Assembly (NCBI RefSeq): GCF_963662255.1
Contig: NC_085048.1
Coordinates: forward strand, 95,009,729 to 95,073,728
From: Cinclus cinclus
Lineage: Eukaryota > Chordata > Aves > Passeriformes > Cinclidae
Length of the DNA stretch: 64,000 nt
Direction of reading: 5' to 3'
The number at the start of each line of letters is the position of its first letter. The first letter of the stretch is position 1. The position numbers were made by a program, and so were the translations under genes. Shown here piece by piece: positions 25,206-64,000 of the stretch. The notes under the pieces were generated by a model, which was not told the DNA's origin, did not search any database, and worked only from the letters and a program-made list of their open reading frames with translations.

Positions 25206-25231
25206 GGGCGGGCGGGCAGTGGGGTAGGGGG
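25206..25231 (+). promoter_or_regulatory. DEGS1: G-quadruplex motif in the DEGS1 5' UTR
   Basis: Five G runs (25206-25208, 25210-25212, 25214-25216, 25221-25224 and 25227-25231) with loops of 1, 1, 4 and 2 bases on the coding strand, ending 15 bases before the ATG. The spacing fits the standard G-quadruplex rule in both DNA and RNA. Confidence 0.75.
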
Positions 25232-25246
25232 TTTCGGGCTGCCGCC

Positions 25247-25328
25247 ATGGGCAATACTGTGGCTAGAGAAGATTTCGAGTGGGTCTACACGGACCAGCCC
25301 CATGCCGACCGCCGCAAGGAGATCCTGG
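25247..25328 (+). CDS. DEGS1: DEGS1 coding exon 1
   Basis: Encodes residues 1-27 and one base of Ala28: the myristoylation-type N-terminus and [17 protein letters not shown]. The donor is ctgg|gtgag. The open frame continues upstream of the ATG without another in-frame ATG. Confidence 0.97.
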
Positions 25329-28300
25329 GTGAGCCGCCGCGGTGCCGCCGCTTTTTACCGCCGGCTGCGTGGCGGAGCGGGGGGGAGGCAGCACACGGAC
25401 ACCCCACAAGATGGCCGCCCTTGCCGGGGGGCGGCGGAGCCCCCCGGAGCCTCCCGGCGGGGCGGCTGCAGTCGGGCCGGGCCCGCGTACGTGGAGGCGA
25501 GAGCCGCCGCCTTGGCGGCGCTGGCGGGGGAGGGGTAGAGAAGGGAAGGGAAGGAGCGGGGGAAGGAGGCGGGGGACCGAGCCCGAGGCGCGGGGCGGCG
25601 GCGGCCGGGGCTGCCATCCCGGGCGGCGGAACAGGAGCCCGGGCTGCCCGGCGGTCCCGGGCCGCTCCCCGCCCGCGGCCTGCCGGCGGGACGGGCGGTG
25701 AGGCGGGGTCTGGGGCCGCTGTGCGCAGAGGTGACCGCGGCACCCGCGTCCCGGCGGTGGCGGATAGCGGCGCCGAGTGCCGCGTAAAATCGGGGCTGAG
25801 CCTTCTCGAGCCCTTCTGAGTTACGGATGGGCTGTCGGCTCAGAGCCATTTCCTTCCTGAGGGGCTGGCTGTGGTGCTGGTGCTTGTCATGTACGTGTCT
25901 AGTTGCTGAGCAACGTAAAAGTGCTAAAATGACTTGATTCTAAATGATTAATTATAGCAGTAGTTATCACAAGTGGAAAGGTCACGCCTTTTCATTACAT
26001 TTGCAGACAACTCCTAGTTGGGACAAAGGGGAAAAAAACGTGTAATCTAATTGGGATAGTTGGCTGTGAGGAGAGCTTTGAAATAACTTCTTTTTAATTT
26101 AATTTTTCCCCCATTTAGCTAAACATCCAGAGATAAAAGCATTGATGAAGCCAGACTACAACCTGATCTGGGTGGTTGTGCTGATGGTTCTGGCGCAGTT
26201 GACTGCATTCTATCTGGTTAAAGACTTGGATTGGAAATGGGTGGTCTTCTGGGCTTACGTTTTTGGAAGCTGTATTAGCCACTCCATGACTCTGGCTATT
26301 CATGAGATCTCCCACAACAGTGCCTTTGGCAACAGCAAAGCTATGTGGAATCGATGGTTTGGAATATTTGCCAACCTCCCTCTTGGTCTCCCCTACTCCA
26401 TATCCTTCAAGAGATACCACATGGATCATCATCGTTACTTAGGCGGTGACGGCATCGATGTGGATATTCCTACCAACTTCGAAGGCTGGTTTTTCTGCAC
26501 CCGGTTTAGGAAGTTCATATGGATTGTTCTTCAGCCTTTTTTCTATGCCATTAGACCTCTTTGCATCAATCCTAAACCCATTACTCGACTTGAAATAATC
26601 AATTTATCAGCTCAGCTCGTCTTTGATGTGGCGATCTATTATTTATGGGGAGTCAAATCCATTTTTTACATGCTTGCTGGTTCAGTACTTGGTCTTGGGT
26701 TGCACCCAATTTCGGGACACTTCATAGCTGAACATTACATGTTTTTAAAAGGACATGAGACCTATTCCTACTATGGGCCACTTAATTTGCTCACTTTTAA
26801 TGTTGGCTATCACAATGAACATCATGACTTCCCCAATATTCCTGGCAAGAGCCTTCCACTGGTAAGTTAACTTCTAAGGTTATTACTTTTTCTTAAATTA
26901 AGGCTTACTTTAGCAAGACGATAAGATAGAACACTGACAAAAGGATGGAAATTGGGAGATTAAAAACAAAACCCCCCCCACAATATAAGTTGAGTCATAA
27001 AGGATGTAATTATTTAGCATTTTAGTGGTACCTGAACAAACTTCCAGTTTGCTGCTGCTCAGTCCTCTTCTATAAAAGGAGAGGGGAGGGAAAGCATGTC
27101 TTAGGCTTTGCACTGACTTTAGCTTTCTGTAATTACAACCTGTCTTGTGAATTCTTGTTTGTAAGCATGCAGAGAACTAGTTAAGGGGTTGCAGATAACT
27201 CTGGAGATTTGTTCTCTCTGTCATTGAAATGCTAAGGACAGTATTGTAATGTGTGCCTATCCCTCAGTCTCTTCTCTCAGGGACATCCTCTGGTGGGGGA
27301 AAAGAAAGGGTTTGAGGTACTGTTAATGTTTGTTGTACTGCTTACAAATGTTTAATTACTTCTCTAGTCTGGAGTAATTCAGTTTCCTGTAGCAAGAGCC
27401 TTTGAACCCTAAATAAGTATCAGCTGTACATTGGCAGTGTAGGACAGGCAGAATTAAGAGTTCTAAACCAGGACTTAGAACTGTTATGCCTGCGTGAGTA
27501 GCAGAGGTGAAGCTTCTCCTCACTTCTACGTTTGCTTCTTACAGGCAGGAGCTTCTGTCTCACTTGATCTGTGTTTCCCAATTGAAACATGGGAACATAG
27601 GCTTTAAGGTTACATCTGAACCTTCAGTTTTTCATCAGACATTAAATTTGATATTTGATGGCAGCTGTGGTGTTGGTCTTACAGCTTTGTTACTGCATTT
27701 GGCAACAGTGAGACCTTGTGTAAGATCGTACCTCTGGTGAAGTCTAAACTTGACTGGTATTTTTGTTATCCGTGGTAGAACTGCAGCTGAAATAACTATG
27801 AAAATAACTGAAATAACACTTTTAGCAGGGCAAGTAGATCATGCAGTTGGTTAGTTGAGGCGCTGTGTCGTTTATGTTTTGTTGGTGGTGGGTTTTTTTT
27901 TTTTTTTAAGACAGATGATTGCTTTTATTCATCGATTTAAATCTTTCAAATACAGCAAAAGTTGCTTTAACTCTCCTTTGATACCTTGGGTCTGTGCTGT
28001 GAACCAGCATTTCACTTCTTGGACAGGTACTTTAGCTATAAGTAGGGTATGAATTTTTTCAAGTATTTAATTCTAGGGGTAGATACCCAGTTCTGCTGCA
28101 GGACTCCTAATCCACAGCTCTGATAAGAAAACAAAGCCTTCTTCTGGAACAGTGCAGTTAATTTGTTAGGATTGGATTCTGCTGTGCTGTGTGCTAAAGA
28201 TCCCTATGTACTGAACACTTGATTCCTCAGCCCTGGTGAGCTGAGAGTTACCACTGTTGAGTAAAAGTACATTGCACTATTCTGTAGGTGTGATGATGGG

Positions 28301-29194
28301 TCAAAACAAGCTTTGCCTTCAAACCAGCCATGTAATACCTTGGGTTTGTTTGCTGCTTATACAGATTGATACTATTCTTTGGACTAAAGCTATGGAATTT
28401 TGTGAAAAATCCTTTTTGTTCCATTCGTGTTTTTAAGGCTTTGCGTGGTTGGCCCTAAACAGCACTATGGGCACCTAACTGAACCTGCTGCTCTCAGTTT
28501 AAATAGTGGTCTAGATAACGTGTGCAACTGAGAACAGAGTCTTTGAAAGCTGTTTATATTTGTTCTTTGAAGTCTGTTTTCAGACACAAAATATTCCTCA
28601 GAAATAATTTTTTAATAAGTAATGAGATTTGAAACTGCATGTAAGAATAGCTGTGTTAAACAGCTCTTCCTAGAACTTAAAGCATTCTTTTTACTGTTAC
28701 TTATGTATCTATGAGTCAGCACTGAACTGAGTCATACACTTTGAACAACAACCAAACCACCTGCTCTGTGAGCTCCCATCATCCTGTAGAGGTAGCATGG
28801 TGAAAGGGCTTGGGAGATTTAGCTGAGTTTGTTCTGGCCAGCTCCAAAAACTTCACAGGAGATTTGCTTAATAACTAGGGAATTGCTTTTTCTTTCAAGG
28901 AATGTTCACATTGTGGCACTAGTGGCCTTTCCTGTAGGATCTAACTTCTGGAATGAAACTTCCTGTGCTGTTGCACATTGAGGGTTGTAAAGTTGTCACA
29001 ACTGATGTTAATATAATCAGTAAATAAACCTCCTATCTCTCCTTCAGGTGAAGAAAATAGCAGCTGAATACTATGACAACCTGCCCCAGTATAACTCTTG
29101 GATAAAAGTACTGTATGACTTCGTGATGGATGACACAATCAGCCCATATTCACGCATGAAAAGGCAATTGAAGGGTGAAGTGAAGCAAGATTAA
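25247..29194 (+). CDS. DEGS1: Sphingolipid delta(4)-desaturase DEGS1, three coding exons (25247-25328, 26119-26861, 29048-29194)
   Basis: Introduces the 4,5-trans double bond into dihydroceramide to make ceramide, the last step of de novo ceramide synthesis, in the ER membrane. The joined exons give 323 residues, the same as human. The three histidine boxes that bind the di-iron centre are complete: HEISH at 89-93, HMDHH at 128-132, HNEHH at 259-263. Hydrophobic spans lie near 42-62, 68-85, about 159-172 and about 190-222. Gly2 in MGNTVARE fits the N-myristoylation known for the mammalian enzyme. The ATG sits in an optimal Kozak context (gccgccATGg). The C-terminus ends GEVKQD. All junctions are GT-AG with matching phase. 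No damage seen. Confidence 0.98.
25329..26118 (+). other. DEGS1: DEGS1 intron 1
   Basis: Phase-1 intron of 790 bases. The first 500 are GC-rich and belong to the CpG island, including the YY1-type motif at 25407-25419. The long open frames there, on both strands, are composition artefacts. Confidence 0.9.
26119..26861 (+). CDS. DEGS1: DEGS1 coding exon 2
   Basis: Large exon encoding the rest of Ala28 to Leu275. It carries all three histidine boxes and all membrane spans. The acceptor is tttag|cta and the donor ctg|gtaag. Confidence 0.98.
26862..29047 (+). other. DEGS1: DEGS1 intron 2
   Basis: 2.2 kb phase-0 intron with a poly-T run near 27893-27908. No other element is recognised. Confidence 0.9.
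29048..29194 (+). CDS. DEGS1: DEGS1 coding exon 3 (terminal)
   Basis: Encodes residues 276-323 and the TAA stop, with the conserved segments [17 protein letters not shown] and [16 protein letters not shown]. The acceptor is ttcag|gtg. Confidence 0.98.
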   Translation: MKKIAAEYYDNLPQYNSWIKVLYDFVMDDTISPYSRMKRQLKGEVKQD

Positions 29195-30529
29195 ACTTCT
29201 GGCAACCAAAAAACTTTGAAATGTCTGCTTGCTTTAAAGTGGCTGGTATAAAGGTTTCCTGCTAAAGCTGTTCACTTGTGTCCTGAATTAAGATGTACAG
29301 CAACATAGCAATGCATCCTTAAGGATTCTGTAGCAGACTCCAGTTATAACATTCCTCACAGCTCTCAGATTCATAGTTTAATGTGTCTCTGTTTGCCTAA
29401 GGATCAGTGTTATATGTATAATGCAAAATCACTTTGTTACAGAATTTACCTTGGTAGGTGTTAAATCTATATAAAATATCTGGCTCATAACAGTTTAAAA
29501 GTTCTCAGTGTAGTGTACTGCCCTCAACATGCTATTTAGATAATTCCTTTTAAAAAGCTGTACTTACCTGTTAATGTTAAATGAATGTGATTTGTTAACT
29601 TAAACATTCTGTTGGAAATTATTCCAAACTGATGTTTGGAAGAACTAAATTTGCACAGAAATGTTCAGTCTGCCTTTGTTTAAATACGTGTTCATTTGAA
29701 GCAATGCTTTAAAGTTCCAAATTTTCTATTGAGAATACCTTAAAGGAGCAATTTATGAGAATGAAACTGGTATCTTTGAGATGGGTCCTGTGACTTCTTT
29801 GGGAAGAAAATAAGAAAAGGTGGAAAATTCAAGGGTATTGCCAACTCCAAGGGTCCCACCTACTGCCCGACCTGCTTCTGTTGGCATGTAGTGTGAGCAG
29901 GTGGCATTTAGGTAGTTTAATATATCTGATGTGGGGTTTCATGTTGGAAAAATCTCATTACAGAGTTTGGGGGTTTTCTGATCTTCCAAGAAAAAATATT
30001 ACTGTATTATTATGGTTTCAAATATAAATATTTACACCCATTTGGAAGTTTGGCTTTTATGGAAAAGTGAATGGATTGAAACATACTAATCTGGCAAACA
30101 AGTCTAGCTGCAACCACTGACAATGCTACCTGTTAGTCATTTGTGTACACAGAAAGGTTGTTAAACAATCTTGTTTGGTTTTTTCCCCCTAAACCTACAG
30201 TACCCTCCATAAATACTTGTCTTTCTTACAAATTGAAATGTGGTGAGAGGTGGTGATATTAAACTTCCTGCTTAGGAAATTTTTCATTTGGAACAGATAG
30301 ACCTGCTGGACAGTGAAGACTTTTCCATACTTCAGCACAGTAGATCTGCCTTCTACCCTCTAATGCATTCATGATGGCTTTAAGTAGTCAAAACTGGCTA
30401 CAAATCACCCTTAAATCTCAAGTGGTGGCTCTGTGGTATGCTGTTCTTCATTATTCTGAAAGGTGGAAGCTGAGGAGGGTGGAAGTTGCAGCTGCTATAA
30501 CTGAATTTTAGATGCCCTAAACTGCTATG

Positions 30530-30590
30530 TGGTTTTTTTTGTTTGTTTTTTTTTTTTTTTTTTTTTTTTTTTGTTTGTTTGTTTGTTTTG
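30530..30590. repeat. Poly-T / (GTTT)n tract
   Basis: A long T run with gtttg interruptions at both ends, about 60 bases. It could be the poly-A tail of an old minus-strand retroposed copy, but no body is recognisable beside it. Confidence 0.85.
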
Positions 30591-30836
30591 AAAAGGTCAG
30601 TGCCTGGAAAGATCATACTGGTCCATCTTAACTCGGTCTCGACTGTGGTGCTGTTTTAACGTGTGTTTTGTTTTAACTGTGGGCCCTTATCTGTGGCTAA
30701 GCAGTAGAAGTTGTATGGAAATTTGCCAGCCACCTACAGAGTGACTTCATTATGCCCATAAACCTGCAAGGTAGCCAGTGTGTTGCTCAGGGTGGAGTGT
30801 AATGTCAAAATACTTTGTCCAGTATTTTTGCGTGTA

Positions 30837-30856
30837 ATTAAAAATCAAAGATTAAA
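30837..30856 (+). terminator. DEGS1: Candidate poly(A) signals of DEGS1
   Basis: ATTAAA at 30837-30842 and 30851-30856, followed by a T/G-rich stretch. Variant hexamers, so tentative. A canonical AATAAA exists only much further on, at 32242-32247. Confidence 0.35.
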
Positions 30857-30870
30857 GTAATACTGGATGA

Positions 30871-33800
30871 ATTTTTGATGGGTTCCCTTATGCTGAAGGA
30901 CTTAAGCCTTAGAGAAATCTGGTATTTCTAAAGCAGATTTGAGACCTTTTTCTATTGAGTGGTGATACAGATGACCTGTAAATAGTAACTGCCTTTCTTC
31001 CCTACTCAGAGGAGAACTGACTTGGGTTGAAATGCTTGCAAAGGTTTAAGAAGCTGCAAATCAGTTTCTTTTTAAGCCACTTAATATCACTCTTTGTTTC
31101 TTAAATTATCTTTGGTGTTGATGATAGCTGGATGAAGGATGGAAAGCGTCTATAAAGTTTTATGGCTGAGAGCTAAAATTAAGAAATTCAGCTATCCTAC
31201 ATGAATATTTAAGGTAAGCAGAAGCTCAGAGTAACAGTTTTGTAGTTAGTCTTAGGTAACTACTTCATGGAATTCCTGCTCTTAGACAGGGCTGAAGTCA
31301 CCATCTTTCTTGTTTAAAATTGCAAGTATTGCTTTAAGGTGTTCTGACTAAGATTTTCAAATTATAAATATATTACTTTTACTTCAGGAGGTATTGAATA
31401 GTAGAGAATTCTGAGGGAGATATCTGTGCTTACCATAATCTTTCTGAAACATCTGCTACTCACTACATATTGGAGAACAACTTACTGTATTAGTTTAATC
31501 TGAGCCAGTGAGATTTAAATTTGGTTCGAAACAATGGTCTGATTCTTGCAAGCATTCTTAAGCATGGAATTCCTTTTTAATACATAAAAAACCTTAGCAG
31601 CTAACATAAATAATAAAAACTGCCAAAAGCAGATAATTTGAAAGGTACTCAGCATAGTTTCATCCCTAAAAAAGTTAGAAGCATTTCTGAACCCCTGGTA
31701 AAAGTAATTAGGACCAGCTGGCCCTACTTGACTTTGATATGTTCTAATGAACAATGAATTTAAGTATGACTGGAGAAAGCATGGTGTTTACTCCAAAGGT
31801 ATGACATAGAAATATGAAACACTAGCATTTTTTTTAAGCCACATGAATCATCTAGTTATTGTTTTAAGGAAATAGTTTTCATTAGTACAATTAAAACCTA
31901 TCTGGCAGAAAGGGGTTACTATAACCTTTGAGACATTTTATCTGAAAGTTGGAGGGAGCTTTGACTAATTGGCAAAGAACAAATTAAACCTGAAGACATC
32001 CCTAAAGAACCCTGACAGTTAAACCAATTTGTTTTTCTAAGTATTTTCAGATGGAATTAGTTAACTTTGGTGTTTCTACATGTTTATTAGGGTTAGTTCC
32101 TTTCAGTTTGTCAGTTTGGAAAACATCTCCATTATGTGAAATCAGGAGTTTTGACTGTCATCCAGGTATTTTTAGTTGCAGTTAAATTGTGGATAGCTCT
32201 GAATCCCCTTCAGAGCTTTTAGAGTAATTTGTCATTTTCAGAATAAATTTCCTTGCTTGGCTTTTAACGCACCCTGCCCCCAATTATCTGGAGCTGCTTA
32301 AGTGGAATTAGTAATGCATCCTGGAATCTGATTGTACTAGGCATTAGTTTTCCCACAGAACAGGCATGGGTATACTCTTTCAGAACAACACTTGCCTCTG
32401 GCATTCCCGATTTACTGTTGAACCTGTCTGCTTCCAAACATTAACATACTAAATGGGTGCATCTGTCTGGTTGCAGAGCTCCATGTTTCAGATCCAGGGC
32501 AGGGTTTCCTCCCTGGAACCAGAGGTCAGTTGAAACAGTTGAGACTTCTGGTTGTGTGTCTTGGAGCTCCACTGGTGAACTCATTGTGTGAGCACATAGG
32601 ACAAAGGTCTCCAGGTGTTGAGATGTGGATCTCTTCACGGTAAGTGGCTGCTGTCAGATGCTGAGGTCAGTGGCCCGCCTCTGCCTTCCTGACACTTATT
32701 CCTTCGATCAGATGAAGTGGCATGCCACAGCAGAGCTTAAAAGCTGTTCATTCCTTATTCAGTGATGAGGTTCTACAGGTGATAACATCAATGCTACAGA
32801 CTGCAGGCTGCCCTATTCCTGTTGGACTAAGAGGAGGAAAGTGACTTTGAAGCAGCAACCTCGCGTAAGTAGTTTGGCACAGCTTTTGGAAACTGTACTC
32901 TGTAATTTGGAAGTCTCAAAAGACTTACAGCAAAGCAAGTTCTGCTGTTGAGCTTGCACACTGCAAGGCACATGAGCCACTTCTGGGTCTGCCAGAAACA
33001 CTTCTTCAAGGTCCTAGGGAAACAATCTGATAAACAGGTGTGCCTGCAGCATGTGGATCTGCCTTTAGCACAGCAACCTGCAACTCCATGCAGCTATCTT
33101 CTCTAGCAAATCTTCTATTTCACAATCAAACTTGAAGTGGGATATACAAGACTCTTTCGTCAGGACAAAGATGTGGATAAAGTTTCCTATCGAGCCAAGA
33201 ATGAAGACAGCATTTTACTTTTCTCTTTTTGACAGTCTTCTGCACTGGCTCTGCCCCTTATCCGTGCTTAAGTTAGCATGTACTGTGCCCGGCGACAGGA
33301 TCGTTCTTGTGGTTTCGATATCTTGCTAGCCTCAGGAAAAGGGAGGGGAGAATGGCATGACAAACAGTTTGTTGATCTTGTCACAACAGAAACAAGATGA
33401 CTGGAGGCACAACCTAGAGGCATGTCTGCTAGGAGGGGCGATAGCTGCATATGCAGAACAACTATTGGGTGAAAAGGCTCGTTCCTTAAAGCAGTTACCA
33501 TTTTCTGTATACAAAGGACCATTGTGTTTTTAGTGATACATACTATAGCCTAAGCAGAATTGCCCACAAGGGGAAGTGTGGGTGCAACACTTGCATGTGA
33601 GCAGGCAAATGGAATTCAGCTGCCTACCCTTGCCTGCTCCTTGCTGCACATGGAGCCCAGACAAGGTGAGCAGACACTTGACTGACCTGGCTCTTTCTGC
33701 CTTTCACCTTAAATTCATATTTTCTTGTGCATTCAAACCCTCCTGCATCCTACTTCCTCTACCACCAGTCATGAAGAATAATCTTGAGACACTTTGAATA

Positions 33801-35589
33801 ATAAACATGTTTTGTGCTGGCGCTCTTGACCAGACTGTAGTGCTATTACTACTCCTTAATAGCATTTCCTCCCTTATCTTGCCTTGCAAGTCCTACTTCC
33901 CTTTTTTTGCTCCAAACATCCGCAGGAATATCATCATAAAAGGAAAGGAAAAATCTTAGGTGGATATGCCAGGGCTTGAGGACTCCACTTCTGCCTAAGC
34001 TCATCATTTGCAACTATCCTCAAGTACAGTAGCAGGAATCTTCTCTGTATATCCATAAAGGAGAAATCACTCTTTTCATTGGTCTACTCAGCCACTCAAG
34101 TGAATTGAGTGTATATTATTATTATGCTGTTGTAGTATTATAAGCCATGACTGAGAGAACTATGTTTGTGCAGCCTTGAAAAAACAAAGCTTAGGAACAG
34201 AACTTATCACCATGTTCCAGAGGTAGTACAAAGAAGATGCAGGGAGAGTCCCTTTTTACAAGAGTGGCCTGGTAAAGATGAGGGTTAAGGAGTGCTTCCA
34301 ATTGGAAATGAGGAAATCTATTCCACTAGTTGATTGTTCTCATTGTGAAAAATCTCCCCAGGGAAGTGGTGGATTTTCCAGTGTCAGACACTTGTAAGAC
34401 TTAGCTGGACAGGGTGCTGGGCCATCATGTCTAGACTGCTTTTTGCCAAGAAAGGTTGAACCAGATATCATTGGTTTCCTTTCAACTTGGTATTGATTGA
34501 AAATGATGATGCTTATCTTGGATTTCTGGGAATCATAGCTGAAGCTTTAAGCATGACTTACAATTAAAAGCAGGCACATCATCATCATCTGCTTTATATA
34601 CAGGGACTTAATTTGTTAGTCTTATGAGTCAGAGTTTGAGTCACTGAGGCTCCAGCTTCCCTAGGAGAGGGAGGGAATGTGATCCACGTTGAGCAAATAT
34701 CCCACTGGTAAGAACAAGCTGCCATGAGATTTGGTATTGTTTAAATGCAAGTCTGTGGGGGTAAGTTACATGTGATAAACCTTTAACATGCACAGGGGGT
34801 AAAAAGGTGCAGCAAGATTTCTTTTTAGAATTTAAGATATAAGGTACTATTGTCTATCAAGGTCAGTCTTAAAGTTAGATCTGGTTGTTCAGGGTATTTG
34901 TTTAAATGAATTCAAGTAGGAGATAAAATGATCTCTCTTATATGTTTAAATAGGTAGGGGGCAATGCTTACAGATTAGATGTTCCTTACAAAAACTGTTT
35001 CATTGGCTTTTTTTCCCTGAAAGCTTGGAGGTTGTAAGCTCTGTTACTTTCCAGTGTTTTGTCTTAACTTGGATACTTTCTGATATTGAAAATTTGTTAA
35101 TTAAGAACCAGCTTGTTAAGTACCTCTTAACTCAAATGATTCAACCTAGGAAACATAGTATCACAGCACTTCTCCAGTTTCCAAACTTTACTGTCTCCTA
35201 GGTAACCCTCCCAGCTTGCCTTCTGTGGGCAGTTTATTTCTGTAAGGTGGAAGGAAGCTGTTAGCAACTCTGAGAACCTGTGCTGGCACAGTCATGTGTC
35301 ACTGTGCTTGGAAAATGCATGATGAATGGTGTGATAACATCCAGTGCAGCACTTTCCCAGCCTACTTTCACAGCTCTGTCCTCTCAGTGCTTCTTTCAGT
35401 GTCCTTGTTCTGGAAAACACAGCAGTTTTCTCTGGTGATTGAAAACAGCTATTTGAGCAGAGTAAACACTTGGAAGGGCTATCCTGTGCCTCAGAGATTT
35501 CTGATTCAGGGCACCAAATAGATCAGAATGGTTTTAGCTTTTTAGCACTAAAAACATTCATTTGGAAAATGTAAATGGTTATAAGAAGA
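30871..35589. other. Intergenic region between convergent DEGS1 and NVL
   Basis: AT-rich DNA with a degenerate CR1 at about 34190-34495 and a short ATT run near 34118-34127. The segment 32440-32700 is moderately GC-rich, without recognisable content. Longer DEGS1 transcripts could extend in here. Confidence 0.55.
34190..34495 (+). repeat. Degenerate CR1 LINE 3' region, forward orientation
   Basis: The order of blocks fits a CR1 3' end on the plus strand: gagggttaaggagtgcttcc, ctccccagggaagtggtgga, a stretch resembling cttagctggacagggtgctg, then a decayed gttgaaccagat and cctttcaact near the end. The terminal octamers are lost. Confidence 0.6.
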
Positions 35590-35795
35590 GAGCATGTATT
35601 GTATCTTTTATTCTGGAGACAGTTAAATTAAGGATGCTGTAGGTTGAGATGACCTTTTTTCTAGGTGCAGTATAAAAAGTTGAGAGATGGATTTAGTACA
35701 GCTTCTTTCCAACCTGGCTCTTGAAAACAGGCACAGGAACTGCAGAACTCTTCACCAGTGTAAAGTTAGTTGCTTTTGGGAACTGTCCAGAGATA
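35590..35795 (-). other. NVL: NVL 3' UTR (probable)
   Basis: About 200 bases between the NVL stop and the first canonical poly(A) signal on the minus strand. No structure recognised. Confidence 0.6.
35607..35612 (-). terminator. NVL: Candidate poly(A) signal of NVL
   Basis: TTTATT on the plus strand, AATAAA on the minus strand, about 185 bases after the NVL stop codon. A second copy occurs further downstream near 35230. Confidence 0.65.
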
Positions 35796-63779
<27,984 letters not shown>

Positions 63780-64000
63780 CTAAGGAAGAAGAAAGATTCA
63801 TAATTACAAAATCACTCTGACAGACTGTATTACAAGAAAGTAATGTTTCAGGTTCTCTGATCCGTAACTCCTACTGTAAATCTGCCCTACAGTCAACTCC
63901 TGGATCAGTTCTGTTGTTCTTGCTAACAATCTGGAGAGTCACCAGACTGTGAAACTTAACTGATCTGAAGCTATGGAATAATTGAGGCATGAGATTTAAA
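63780..64000 (-). other. NVL: NVL intron at the window edge
   Basis: Partial intron preceding exon a. The exon carrying the D1 KLRELFEQ-type segment is not inside the window. Confidence 0.85.

Larger units (their letters stand above)
24890..25830 (+). promoter_or_regulatory. DEGS1: DEGS1 CpG-island promoter
   Basis: GC- and CpG-dense block ending in DEGS1 intron 1. Reading toward the gene: a minisatellite, GC boxes near 25080-25090, a CCAAT box at 25134-25138 next to gggcgg, a TATA box at 25171-25176, a G-quadruplex motif at 25206-25231 and the ATG at 25247. A YY1-type motif caagatggccgcc lies at 25407-25419 in intron 1. Confidence 0.75.
29195..30870 (+). other. DEGS1: DEGS1 3' UTR (probable extent)
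   Basis: AT-rich sequence after the stop. No AATAAA is seen before 30870; the nearest usable signals are two ATTAAA copies near 30840-30856. A T-rich (GTTT)n tract lies at about 30530-30590. The true end is uncertain. Confidence 0.4.

Noticed and set aside
24943..25849. Several long frames on both strands in the DEGS1 CpG island
   Set aside because: GC-rich DNA lacks stop codons in every frame; only the part from 25247 to 25328 is supported by homology and splice sites.
26115..26432. Minus-strand frame over DEGS1 exon 2
   Set aside because: Antisense shadow of a strongly conserved coding exon.

Overview
This is nuclear DNA of a vertebrate, most likely a bird. It has GT-AG spliced genes in compact introns, AT-rich non-coding DNA punctuated by sharp CpG islands, and several worn CR1 LINE 3' ends, the typical avian retroposon. 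The gene order FBXO28 (+), DEGS1 (+), NVL (-) matches human chromosome 1q42. Species cannot be read from the sequence alone.

Layout: 1-6880 is intergenic, with one CR1 relic and no recognisable gene. 6880-7840 is the CpG-island promoter and first exon of FBXO28, whose five coding exons run to the stop at 19648, followed by a long 3' UTR with two candidate poly(A) signals. 21380-24890 is intergenic. 24890-25830 is the second CpG island, carrying a short minisatellite, a CCAAT box, a TATA box and the first exon of DEGS1; the three coding exons end at 29194. The convergent interval to about 35590 holds the DEGS1 3' UTR, a CR1 relic and nothing else I recognise. From 35590 to the right edge the minus strand carries the last 13 coding exons of NVL; its 5' half lies beyond position 64000.

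I joined all 21 coding exons by hand. Reading phase is kept across every junction: FBXO28 gives 350 residues, DEGS1 323 residues, and the NVL part 505 residues to the stop. All three look intact. The genes are not a pathway: FBXO28 is an SCF ubiquitin-ligase substrate receptor, DEGS1 makes ceramide from dihydroceramide in the ER, and NVL is a nucleolar AAA ATPase of 60S ribosome assembly. They sit together by old synteny.

I found no undescribed system here. The more interesting signals are regulatory: a strong G-quadruplex motif that would fill most of the DEGS1 5' UTR, a 36-bp repeat array just upstream of the DEGS1 promoter, paired perfect hairpins in the FBXO28 3' UTR, a GC-rich island in FBXO28 intron 1, and a G/T-rich stretch in an NVL intron.
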